Assembly: GCF_000401215.1 (NCBI RefSeq)
Contig: NZ_ASRV01000127.1
Span: 1 to 64,000 of the forward strand
DNA: 64,000 bases
Origin: Clostridium sartagoforme AAU1
GTDB taxonomy: Bacteria > Bacillota > Clostridia > Clostridiales > Clostridiaceae
Reading direction: 5' to 3'
The notes beneath the pieces are model-generated. The model did not search any database. It had not been told where the DNA came from and saw nothing but the letters and a program-made list of their open reading frames with translations. How positions within the stretch are numbered: position 1 is the stretch's first letter; every line of letters starts with the position of its first letter. This document shows positions 1 to 7,889 of this stretch, one piece after another. The position numbers and the translations under genes were made by a program.

Positions 1-237
1 TCTATGGAAATCATCCAGTTTCCGCTTGAAAGTCTATGCATTATATTAGGAAAAAAGTTTGAACGTAGCCTAACGATAATAAGAATGAGGTTTGATATTT
101 TCTTTATGATTGCTACATTAATACTAACTTTAATCACTAACCATACTCTTTATATAAGAGAAGGAACTATCATTAGTTTTTTACTACTCTCCCGATTAAT
201 GGGCTTCTCATATTATTATCACAAAAAACGTATATAG
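1..237 (+). CDS. YczE/YitT-like integral membrane protein, C-terminal part
   Basis: The frame is open from the window edge, so the start is not in view. The visible 77 residues hold two hydrophobic stretches and the segment REGTIISFLLLSRLMGF, which resembles the end of YczE/YyaS/YitT-type (DUF6198-like) membrane proteins that have a G-T-[IV]-[IL] turn before the last helix. The protein ends with a short basic tail. The role of the family is unknown. It precedes a broken HAD hydrolase gene by 16 bp and could be cotranscribed with it. Family assignment is from memory of the motif and is moderate. Confidence 0.5.
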   Translation, partial: SMEIIQFPLESLCIILGKKFERSLTIIRMRFDIFFMIATLILTLITNHTLYIREGTIISFLLLSRLMGFSYYYHKKRI

Positions 238-854
238 TGATGAGACAACAATTATGTATGATATTATTTTAATGGACTTAGACAATACTATTTTAGATTT
301 TAATGTTGCTGAAAAAGACAGCTTCAAAGAAGTCATAGAAGAAACTGGTTTAACCTACACAGATGATTTATTACACCAATACAAAAAAATAAACAAATCT
401 TTATGACATAGCCTTGAGCAAGGTAAAATTTTCAAAGAAATTGTTCTTAATACTCGCTTCAATGAGTTTTTTAAGCTTTATGGTATCCAAGTTGATGGTA
501 AAGAAATAGAAAAAAAGTACAGCTTTTATCTAGATAATTCTTCTGATCTTATTCCTAATGCAGAATATACCTTAATAAAACTAAAGACAATGGGTAAAAA
601 AATATATTCAGCATCTAATGGAGTATATTCAACTCAAATGAAACGTTTATCAAATACTGGCATAATAAACTTATTTGATGGTCATTTTATCTCTGAAACA
701 ATAAAACATGAAAAACCTTCACCTTATTTTTTTGACTTTTGTTTAAAAACTTCATCTAAAGTTCCTAAAAGTGCAATATTAATTGTTGGAGATAGCCCTA
801 CTTCTGATGTTCAAGGAGCAATTAACAGTGGAATTGATTCTTGTTTTTATAAAT

Positions 855-1522
855 ACACTCAACGACCACCTACTAAAAGTAGGTGGGTTGTTTTTAGGAC
901 TGAAAGTCCTGTTTCGGCTTAAGCCGACTTAAGTTTAATACTGAAAGTAGTCTAAAGTTTGAGAGTTAACTCACTCTGTAACTTTAAATGTATCTTCTTC
1001 GTCTTTACCTTGATTTGCTATATACTCTTTTATCATTTCTTCTGTTATACTTCCTACTGTCGCACAAAAATATCCTCTCGCCCACAAGTGCTGTCCCCAA
1101 TATTTCTTTTTTAATTCTGGAAATTCATCTTGTATTAATTTTGATGATCTCCCTTTTAAGTATTGTACTACTTTTGATGGTGCTATACTTGGCGGACATG
1201 ATAACAACATATGTACATGGTCTGTTCTAATATTTCCTTGTACTACTGATATTCCCATCGTCTCACACCCCTGCCTTAATAGATCTCTTAATCTATCTCC
1301 TATTGATCCTTTTAATATTGGATATCTATATTTTGTCACCCATACTATGTGATATTTTATATCATACACTGTATGCGCATCTTTTCTGTAATCTACCATT
1401 TTTATCACCCAATTTGATTTTACAACTTTATCATTTTCACTGCAACGCTAAAGCATTCTTCCTTTTCACGCTAAAAGCTAACCGACTGAAAGTCGGTGGT
1501 TTTAACCTTACGCATAGAAAAT
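855..1522 (-). mobile_element. IS200/IS605-family insertion sequence, TnpA only
   Basis: The unit holds a single tnpA gene with a hairpin at each end: a 9-bp stem (CCACCTACT/AGTAGGTGG) at 866-886, and a 7-bp stem (ACCGACT/AGTCGGT) at 1481-1497. There are no terminal inverted repeats and no tnpB, as in IS200-type elements that move as single-stranded DNA. The boundaries are approximate; they are inferred from where the interrupted HAD coding sequence stops and resumes. Confidence 0.8.
971..1399 (-). CDS. tnpA: IS200/IS605 transposase TnpA (Y1 HUH)
   Basis: This 142-residue Y1 transposase is the usual length of IS200 TnpA (about 130-155). It has the family opening YDIKYHIVWVTKYR, the metal-binding HUH motif in TDHVHMLLS, and the candidate catalytic tyrosine in MIKEYIANQ near residue 130. 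It cuts and joins single-stranded DNA at subterminal hairpins, which are visible on both sides. The ATG at 1399 is preferred because GGGTGATAAAA precedes it; an upstream in-frame GTG lies in that ribosome site. The gene looks intact, so the IS could still be active. Confidence 0.93.
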   Translation of the reverse strand: MVDYRKDAHTVYDIKYHIVWVTKYRYPILKGSIGDRLRDLLRQGCETMGISVVQGNIRTDHVHMLLSCPPSIAPSKVVQYLKGRSSKLIQDEFPELKKKYWGQHLWARGYFCATVGSITEEMIKEYIANQGKDEEDTFKVTE

Positions 1523-1691
1523 AAAAATACTACATGTACATATTCTAAATACACCATAAATGATATTTCAGAACAACTTTTGGATATAGTATAAGTTTAT
1601 GGGAAAATATTATGCATAATTCGGCTAATACTCTCCCTTTAATTTCTGCATATTATAAAACAAAAAAATATTATTTTAAGGAAGTGTTTTT

Positions 1692-2027
1692 ATGCAAAAA
1701 TGGATTCAACACCCCAGTGACTCTTTGCTAATGCTGGGTGACTTCAATGCTAACTATTATGTTTTTCCCTATGAAGTGAATCCTGATATAGTGATTGTTA
1801 TAAAAGGAAAATTTCCATATTCAAGATATATGTCCTTTACTTTAGCTGGCCAACTCGACAATGTCATAACTACCGCTTCGGATAAAATGTTAATTCCTGA
1901 CTCTGGAAGTACAAATCCTTTTTTGCCATGTGCTGATTGGAATGCAGATAATCGTAATTACACTATAAAACTCCTTTCACCACTCGTATCTGTGGATATG
2001 CATCTACGACTCGAAAGAATGGATTAG
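1692..2027 (+). CDS. hypothetical protein, possibly truncated DUF1214-like
   Basis: The gene encodes 111 residues with a good AAGGAAGTG ribosome site. The middle (YSRYMSFTLAGQ...SDKMLIPDSGSTNPF) recalls the segment of DUF1214-type proteins where an aromatic-SFTLY strand is followed by I-x-P-D-x-G-S-x-N-P-F. The protein is shorter than that family and lacks the rest of the fold, so it may be a remnant or a short relative. No signal peptide or membrane segment is seen. An inverted repeat (AACATAG...CTATGTT) between about 2044 and 2118 may end the transcript. Function is unknown. Confidence 0.4.
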   Translation: MQKWIQHPSDSLLMLGDFNANYYVFPYEVNPDIVIVIKGKFPYSRYMSFTLAGQLDNVITTASDKMLIPDSGSTNPFLPCADWNADNRNYTIKLLSPLVSVDMHLRLERMD

Positions 2028-2139
2028 GTGTATTGGATTATTTAACATAGTCAAAGTTCTCCTATTCTATAAGTTTGTTTGGGGAAATTCTACTTATATT
2101 TTAGGACTTGGCTATGTTTTTCTATACTTTTTTATTGGT

Positions 2140-2402
2140 AATTTAAACCTTTTGTAACTTGCCCTTTTTACTGTCTGTAGGTCAGACTGAATTAAATAAT
2201 TCCTCTTGAGTAATCTCCCCCTAAGATATCTATAATATATATTCATTCCCCTGTGTTCTTTTAAAAAAATAATAGCAAGTCCTAGTTTTCAATGTTAATG
2301 ATGCATATTCATTCATTTCTATATGTGCAATAGGATTAAAACCTGCTTAGACAAATCCATCCGAAAGTCCACCTTCTCCTGCAAATAAGTCTATAAAATT
2401 CA
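2140..2402 (-). pseudogene. cytosine-5 DNA methyltransferase N-terminal remnant
   Basis: Read leftward from an ATG at 2402, the sequence encodes MNFIDLFAGEGGLSDGFV, stop, AGFNPIAHIEMNEYASLTLK and so on. This is motif I (DLFAGxGGLSxGF) and motif II (the E of HIEMN) of C5-methyltransferases. There is an in-frame stop just after DGFV and another after ITQEELFNSV, and no catalytic PCQ motif follows. It is a degraded 5' fragment, probably left from a restriction-modification gene beside the conjugative element. Confidence 0.75.
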
Positions 2403-2564
2403 TAAAAAAATCTCATCCTGCTTTCTAAATTGTTAATTATTTTTTATTTTTTCTGATGTATAATTACAATATCTTTAAATATTTTATCAATATTAAAACA
2501 ATAAACTACAAGATATTCTTTATATGTTTCTTTCAATATCCATATAAACCTTAGTTTGTATAGT
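2403..2564. other. AT-rich intergenic stretch at the left edge of the conjugative element
   Basis: I see no coding potential here. The stretch separates the methyltransferase remnant from the last gene of the long leftward operon. The left end of the conjugative element may lie here, but I find no direct repeat or recombinase to fix it. Confidence 0.3.
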
Positions 2565-3170
2565 TCATGGAGGATGCAAATTGTCGCTCACCCCATGACA
2601 TAATGAATTTATTGTTATTGTTTCACTGGTGATATTATCCTCATCAATTATATTGTGCCGTATAGGGTGACATTTTTGCTTATTTACGATTCTTTTATGT
2701 CCGAAACCTTTAGCTCTTGAAATATTAGCAAAACAGTTATTTTCTTTCTCTGAAATATCTAAAGTTGTTTCTTCAGATTCTTTATATTCATCAAAACTAA
2801 TACTTTTAATGTTTTCATGGCTGCTTTTACTTCCTTTGTTCTCAATTAAATTTTCTTTTTTAATATCCTTATTCCCACTACCTTCATCATTATCATTTTC
2901 AAAATCTATTATTAACTTATAAAGATTAGATGTTTGTCCACCATTATCTCTATACCTTTCCTCTTTAGCAACAAATCCCTCCTCCATAAGAATCTTCATC
3001 GTTCTTTGAATAGTTCTTTCCGTTACTCCACAATCACTTGCTATAGTTTTTACAGAAGGAAAACAAGTTCCTTCTGCATTTGCCCTATTTATTAAATAAA
3101 ACATCACCTGTTTTGCTCTGCTTGGTAAATTCGATTTATATACCTTATTCAATAAATCTCCTTTTTTCAT
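2565..3170 (-). CDS. helix-turn-helix (HTH_36-type) replication or regulatory protein
   Basis: Residues about 10-90 form a winged helix typical of HTH_36/DnaD-like initiators: LPSRAKQVMFYLINRAN, then FPSVKTIASDCGVTERTIQRTMKILMEEGFV. The rest is a hydrophilic, probably disordered tail. Such proteins occur in plasmids, phages and integrative elements as replication or control proteins. The ATG at 3170 is 10 bases after AGGAGGG; a TTG two codons upstream is an alternative. It is the last gene of the conjugative operon. Whether it starts replication of the element is an inference. Confidence 0.6.
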   Translation of the reverse strand: MKKGDLLNKVYKSNLPSRAKQVMFYLINRANAEGTCFPSVKTIASDCGVTERTIQRTMKILMEEGFVAKEERYRDNGGQTSNLYKLIIDFENDNDEGSGNKDIKKENLIENKGSKSSHENIKSISFDEYKESEETTLDISEKENNCFANISRAKGFGHKRIVNKQKCHPIRHNIIDEDNITSETITINSLCHGVSDNLHPP

Positions 3171-3196
3171 TAACAAAAGCCCTCCTAGTTTCAGAT

Positions 3197-4207
3197 TTAA
3201 ATAATATATTCTTTTACTATACCTATATAAGCCTTTTCATTAGCTGCCCATTCAAATAGATCAGGTGAATAATTTTGAAAATAAATCCTGTTAATGTCTC
3301 TCTCATATTTTTTTCTTATATACAATTTATCTGCATCAGCTGTACAATTAAATATCAGGCTTAACTTAATATCCTCTATTAATTCCTTTATTTTCCCAAT
3401 ATTGGTTATTTCATAAGGCTTACTTCCACTGCATAAAACCCTAATATCACAACTTCTAAATGCAGCTATGGTCGATGCATTCAATATTCCTAAATCAAAA
3501 ACATTAAAGTTATACCCTTCTGGAAATTGCTTATTGAGGTAATATTCTACGCATTTATATTTATAGTAATTTTCTACTTCATCAAATTTGTAATAGGCTG
3601 CTATTTGTCTTAGATGCTCATTACCACTAGCTTCTGTGTAGCTTACTTTTGAACCTATTTTAGATAAAAAATTAGCCATATTAAAAGCAGTTGTAGTTGT
3701 GCCAGCTTTTTCTGATACTCCTGCAACTGCTATTTTTATATTTTTATGATTAAACAAATATTTATTTTCAGAGCTTTCTTCTAAATATAAATATTTCTCT
3801 TCTTGGCTCATCCAATCTTCTTTTGTTTTCCCTACTTCACTAATGCATTTTGTAATTTCTTCCTTTATTCCACTTACTTCCGTAGCTAATATAATGTTAT
3901 AAATCTTCTCTTCAAGCAGCTTAATTATAATTTCATCTTCTTTACAAAACCCTTCTGCAAATATAATAATCCTTGAATCATACATTGTTTTTAATGCCAT
4001 TAACGCTTCAATTATTTCATTTTCATTATCCTTAATAGCTTTTAAGTCTATTGCAAAATATGAATAATGGTTCAAATTTCTCATATCATGAATAACAAAT
4101 TTTTTTAAATAAAATTCTCCTGAAAGCTTCTTAATGACCATACCATTTTCCTTTGATATAAAGTCAAAAACACCTACATTTTCATTGCTCGTTAGATATA
4201 ATAGCAT
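3197..4207 (-). CDS. ParA/MinD-like P-loop protein with altered Walker A
   Basis: This protein of about 336 residues has an N-terminal receiver-like or unknown half, then a SIMIBI-type ATPase half. IAVAGVSEKAGTTTTAFNMANFL sits where the KGGxGKTT motif belongs. The first lysine of the deviant Walker A is retained nearby (EKAGTTTT), but the GK signature is lost, so nucleotide hydrolysis is uncertain. VFDLGILNAS matches the Walker B strand. The start at 4207 is chosen because GAGGTGAAGTTA precedes it; a longer frame to 4246 would overlap the upstream small gene more. It may help localise the transfer apparatus. That role is inferred. Confidence 0.55.
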   Translation of the reverse strand: MLLYLTSNENVGVFDFISKENGMVIKKLSGEFYLKKFVIHDMRNLNHYSYFAIDLKAIKDNENEIIEALMALKTMYDSRIIIFAEGFCKEDEIIIKLLEEKIYNIILATEVSGIKEEITKCISEVGKTKEDWMSQEEKYLYLEESSENKYLFNHKNIKIAVAGVSEKAGTTTTAFNMANFLSKIGSKVSYTEASGNEHLRQIAAYYKFDEVENYYKYKCVEYYLNKQFPEGYNFNVFDLGILNASTIAAFRSCDIRVLCSGSKPYEITNIGKIKELIEDIKLSLIFNCTADADKLYIRKKYERDINRIYFQNYSPDLFEWAANEKAYIGIVKEYII

Positions 4208-4334
4208 TAACTTCACCTCTTGATATTTTATAATCTGATGGCACATCTATTGGTTTTTGCTTAGGTTTATAAGTAAATAAAAATATGAAAGCTACTATTA
4301 CAATAGCTACATATATAAATAATTCTATCAACAT
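4182..4334 (-). CDS. small single-pass membrane protein (50 aa)
   Basis: An ATG at 4334 opens MLIELFIYVAIVIVAFIFLF, one clear transmembrane helix, followed by a polar tail (KPKQKPIDVPSDYKIS) and a stop at 4182-4184. It overlaps the start of the next gene by 26 bp in a different frame, an arrangement typical of translational coupling. The tail DVPSDYKISRGEVNA loosely recalls SAF/CpaB linker sequences. The ribosome site is weak. It is short and unnamed, but its composition and position support a real gene. Confidence 0.5.
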   Translation of the reverse strand: MLIELFIYVAIVIVAFIFLFTYKPKQKPIDVPSDYKISRGEVNAIISNEQ

Positions 4335-4365
4335 TTTCTTTTTCAATTCTCTCTACCTCCAATGT

Positions 4366-5199
4366 TTATGATTTGCTTATAATCCAAAACGGGCCTCCTG
4401 CATCTGCACCTTTATTAGCTTCTTCAAGAATAATTGATAAATCCCATTTCTCTTCACTCCTTGTCCTACTTACTGGATCAGCAACTAAAATCTTTTTATC
4501 TGCTGTTACTCCTCTAAGAACAATGAAATGTCCACAGCTAGTAAAATGACCTTTTGCCATAATTGCAATTATAAGTTTTCCTGCTGAAAGTGCATCTATA
4601 ATTCTTTGTGGTTCACTCGAAGTACAACCTTCTACCGAAAGTCCAAAATGTTTAGCTCCTTCTGGGATTAAAGTGTGATATGAACCTACCCCTTCACAGT
4701 AATAACCATTTTCATAAGCCCATCTACTCATTTGAACTGGATCAACTTTTTTATCTGTTAGACTTGAAACTACTATTGCAAGAGAAGTCGGACCACAACC
4801 ACTTCTTCCTATAGTTCCAGTCATTCCATAAGGTTCATCTTTCCATCTGGAATCAGCTTGATTATAATAAACAACTTCAGTAGAGCCATCTTTAAAAGAT
4901 AACCCTGAAAAATCTAATCCACTGCTCTCTAAGTAACTCTTATCATTAGCATTTATTAATTGTTCATATCCATACTGACTTCTTATATTCTTAATTTGAC
5001 TTAACTCATTTCCAAAGAAAATGCTACTTAACATTTCAAGTGGATTTGTAAGAATATATACAATAAAAGCCAAAATTAAAAGCACCGAAATAATCGGTGC
5101 CATTGATATAAATATTATTTTGTTTCTAGTTTCATCATCTTTTACAGCTTGGATTGCTATTTTAGCAATGGTGGCTGCTGATTTTGGATCTAGTGCCAT
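4366..5199 (-). CDS. membrane-anchored C39-like cysteine peptidase
   Basis: One membrane helix lies at residues 28-50. After a short linker comes a C39-like papain-fold domain, with Cys135 in GRSGCGPTSLA, His224 in CGHFIVLRG and Asp241 in VADPVSR. The 277-residue protein is placed where Gram-positive conjugative elements usually encode their cell-wall enzyme (CwlT/Orf14 type). Here the lysozyme-like and NlpC/P60 domains are replaced by a C39_2-type domain. Its substrate could be wall peptide bridges or a transfer-apparatus protein; this is not decided by the sequence. A strong AAAGGAGG site precedes the ATG. Confidence 0.75.
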   Translation of the reverse strand: MALDPKSAATIAKIAIQAVKDDETRNKIIFISMAPIISVLLILAFIVYILTNPLEMLSSIFFGNELSQIKNIRSQYGYEQLINANDKSYLESSGLDFSGLSFKDGSTEVVYYNQADSRWKDEPYGMTGTIGRSGCGPTSLAIVVSSLTDKKVDPVQMSRWAYENGYYCEGVGSYHTLIPEGAKHFGLSVEGCTSSEPQRIIDALSAGKLIIAIMAKGHFTSCGHFIVLRGVTADKKILVADPVSRTRSEEKWDLSIILEEANKGADAGGPFWIISKS

Positions 5200-5264
5200 G
5201 GTATTTACCTCCTTTGAATTTTATGAGTAAATCAGCACTTACTTAATAAGAATATTATTATTAA

Positions 5265-6331
5265 TTACGGTTTTGCCTTATCCATATTTAATAACTCCAA
5301 TGTTAATTGGTTAGTTAGTTTGTCCAATTTATTCATATGATCAATAGAATCCATATTTTTTAACATTTGAATTCTAGAATTCCTCACTTCATCACTATTA
5401 TATTTGTAGTAATATTCTTCATATACGTCTCTATACTTTTCTTTGATTTTGTCGCAATCAATAATTATATTAGGAACAAACTTACCATCTATCTCCGAGT
5501 TACTGTCACAGATCAATAATTCCGAAATTTTTGCAAGAGCTTTATCTTTTGTTACCAAAACATAATTTTTACAGTCTATGTCTTCTATCTCTTTTGATAA
5601 ATACCTTCCTGTTAATTCATTTATATACCTTAAATATGTCAAGTCCCAACTAATATTAAATACTTTTTTAACAAGTTCTAACTTCTTATTCACTTTCATC
5701 AAATTTTGAGAATTTGTAAATTCATCATCAGAAGAGAAAAGATAAAATATTATTGCCGAGAATTCATACAATGAAATTGCTTTAATCTCATAATGTGCAA
5801 ATTCAAGTAACTCACTATATATTTTTCCTTATTTCTTTCACCATATAAATTAAGTAATATAAAAAATTTTGCAAGTATTACATATGCATAATTAAGTGCC
5901 ATTAATGTATTTTTTATGATATTAGCCATATCAGGATTTTCAGGAAAATCTACAAAAGAATTATTATTAGAAATCACTCTATTAGAATATAATACATGTT
6001 TTCTAAGCTTCTTTAATGGCATGTTCATTATCTTATTCAATCCACTTTGTAATCTTCTATATTTCTCTTCAATAACACCTCCATTTACTCTATCAGTGGA
6101 AAGTTCAGTCAATGCATATTTAGCATCATATTCAATTCCTTCTTCTCTAATATAATTAATAAGGTTTAATAATGCATATTTAGATTCAATATCTAAGCTG
6201 GTAGGCTTATAATATAATTTCCCAATGTCTACTACAATATTAGAATCAAATATATATACTATTGGTAAATCTATTTTATTGAAATAAATGTTCTTTATCT
6301 TATAAATGTCTTTATCATTTATAACTTCCAT
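5265..6331 (-). pseudogene. PIN-like domain protein, split by a frameshift
   Basis: Two overlapping frames read as one protein of about 355 residues. The first starts at 6331 and holds IVYIFDSNIVVD, like the first acidic residue of a PIN nuclease. The second, entered near 5832 at an A-run (GGAAAAAT), continues KIYSELLEFAHYEIKAISLYEF and later holds NYVLVTKDKALAKI, like the last PIN acidic site. A one-base indel in the homopolymer separates them. Either the gene is broken or the assembly has an error. Intact, it would be a PIN-like RNase, possibly a defence or toxin cargo gene. Confidence 0.6.
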
Positions 6332-6393
6332 AAATACCCTCTCCTTTTTAGTTTTTTAATTAATATTCATTCTCTGCTATAATAACAAGTTTA

Positions 6394-6585
6394 TTACTTT
6401 GCAATTTTCAAAATCGGTGAGTTAATTTCACTCAATACTTCTTTAGTAACTTTTTGTGTTATTTTTTCAACAATTTTTTCATGGTATAAATCCCACCCTC
6501 CCTCTTGACTTATTTTGTGTAATTGAGCCGCAGTACCATACAATACTTTATTATCCTTCACAATTCTCAAACTACATTTTTTCAT
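6394..6585 (-). CDS. small hypothetical protein (63 aa)
   Basis: The ATG at 6585 follows a strong TGGAGGAAGTA site. The sequence starts MKKCSLRIVKDNKVLYGTAAQLHKISQEGGWDLYH and ends in an amphipathic helix. It is hydrophilic, with no membrane segment. It lies between two frameshifted cargo genes. I do not recognise the family. Confidence 0.5.
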   Translation of the reverse strand: MKKCSLRIVKDNKVLYGTAAQLHKISQEGGWDLYHEKIVEKITQKVTKEVLSEINSPILKIAK

Positions 6586-6744
6586 ATTACTTCCTCCATT
6601 CACTATTAAATGATATAATAATAGCAAGCTTATTTTTTTAATGATATTTCAGAAATTATATTTTGTGTTTGCTTACACTAATCTAGAATAAAATATAATC
6701 TTGCGATCATCTACTATTAATTATAGTATTAGTTATTATTTTTA

Positions 6745-7784
6745 CTAAGTACGAATTTTAGGATTTTCTACTTCTTTATAAAAATTATTAAATAAGTTTC
6801 TAGCTATCCTAATTTTTTTGTTATCCCAATGCTTTTCTTCATTTATAGAAAATAAAGGATAATTCTTATACAAAATTTTTATCAATTCATCTCTATTACT
6901 TTCAAGAATTGTTTTTTTCATGTCTATTTCTTTATTCAATATACTTTTTAAATATAATATATTAATTAATTTTTCTGTCTCTTCACATATCCCTTCTTTG
7001 TTTAATTTTGGCGATATAATGTCATCTATATATAAGTGCCTATGTGCTAAAAATCTATTTTCACAACTAAATATATTAGTCTTATTAATCGGATAATTAA
7101 AAGTAAATAATAATCCAAATTTAGTTAAATCAAATTCTTCTTCTACTCCGTTTTCAATTAATTTTGCTGCAATTTTATATATTATTTCAGTTGAATAATT
7201 TTTTCTATTTCATAAAAATCAATCATATTTTTTATTCGTTTTTGAGTAACATCTTCTTGCTTTAGATTAAAATAATATTTATCTATTTCATTATATAATT
7301 CAACAAATTTTGCATTTTTAACCTTCTTAACATAACAAATTTTTTTACTAATTATAGTCTTTAAAAGTTCATATTTATTAATATTATCTAATTGCATAAA
7401 ATGAAATTCATTTAACCTATACCCCTCTATACGTTTATCTATAGTACTCATATCCGCAAGTTCTAGCCCTTTTAATTCTTGTATTTTATTCTCACTAAAT
7501 TTGTATTCTAACTCCTGAATTAAATGTGTTTTATAGTAATTCGTATATTTTATTGTCCTTTTAAATGACTGATATTCCAATTCCTTATTGTAATCAATTA
7601 ACCATTGTCTCAACGACTTTGTTTGATAACTCTCATACATATTATCCTTTAATACTTCAAGTGAAACCTGCATAATAAAATCATTTAATGATATATGACC
7701 TGAAAACAGATAATTCATTTTTTTGAAATCAATAATATTAAACATTTTTTCTAGAATTATATTTTTTATTTTATCAACACTCAT
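6745..7784 (-). pseudogene. hypothetical cargo protein, split by a frameshift
   Basis: The first frame starts at ATG 7784 after TAGGAGGGATACT and stops at 7182-7184 (EIEKIIQLK). Immediately across an A-run (GAAAAAATTATTC), another frame is open from about 7200 to 6745 without a stop (NYSTEIIYKIAAKLIENG...FAHRHLYI-like, ending VENPKIRT). Joined, they give about 345 charged, helical residues. The shift is again at a homopolymer, as in the PIN-like gene 1 kb away. I do not recognise the family. The neighbouring C39 and VirB4 genes are intact, so the decay is limited to cargo. Confidence 0.5.
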
Positions 7785-7889
7785 AGTATCCCTCCTAATT
7801 TCTTTTGATTTATTTCTTAATTTTAACATTTATACAAATTTCATTCTATGGCAAGTTACTTATGCCTTATTAAAACTTTAAATATAATT

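Larger units (their letters stand above)
254..1594 (+). pseudogene. HAD-superfamily hydrolase (YjjG-like), broken by nonsense codon and IS insertion
   Basis: The N-terminus from 254 reads MYDIILMDLDNTILDFNVAE, with the DxDxT nucleophile motif I of HAD phosphatases (here DLDNT). The frame meets an in-frame TGA at 403-405 (KSL-stop-HSLEQG), where relatives normally have Trp (LWxxLEQG), so a TGG-to-TGA change is likely. The frame then continues with motif II (SASNG), the lysine of motif III (KHEKPSP) and motif IV (VGDSPTSDVQGA), and is cut near 855 by an IS200/IS605 element. The missing tail (YTINDISEQLLDIV, stop at 1592-1594) is found in frame after the IS. Two independent lesions make this a clear pseudogene. 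The intact protein would be a nucleotidase-like phosphatase. Confidence 0.85.

Noticed and set aside
988-1230. Plus-strand frame with hydrophobic residues opposite the IS200 transposase
   Set aside because: It is the antisense of tnpA, whose HUH motif and family length are clear; the hydrophobic look comes from the AT-rich reverse complement.
1375-1395. tatgcgcatc in the IS200 gene as a third attachment core
   Set aside because: It shares only a few bases with acatgcgcagtat and lies inside the transposase gene.
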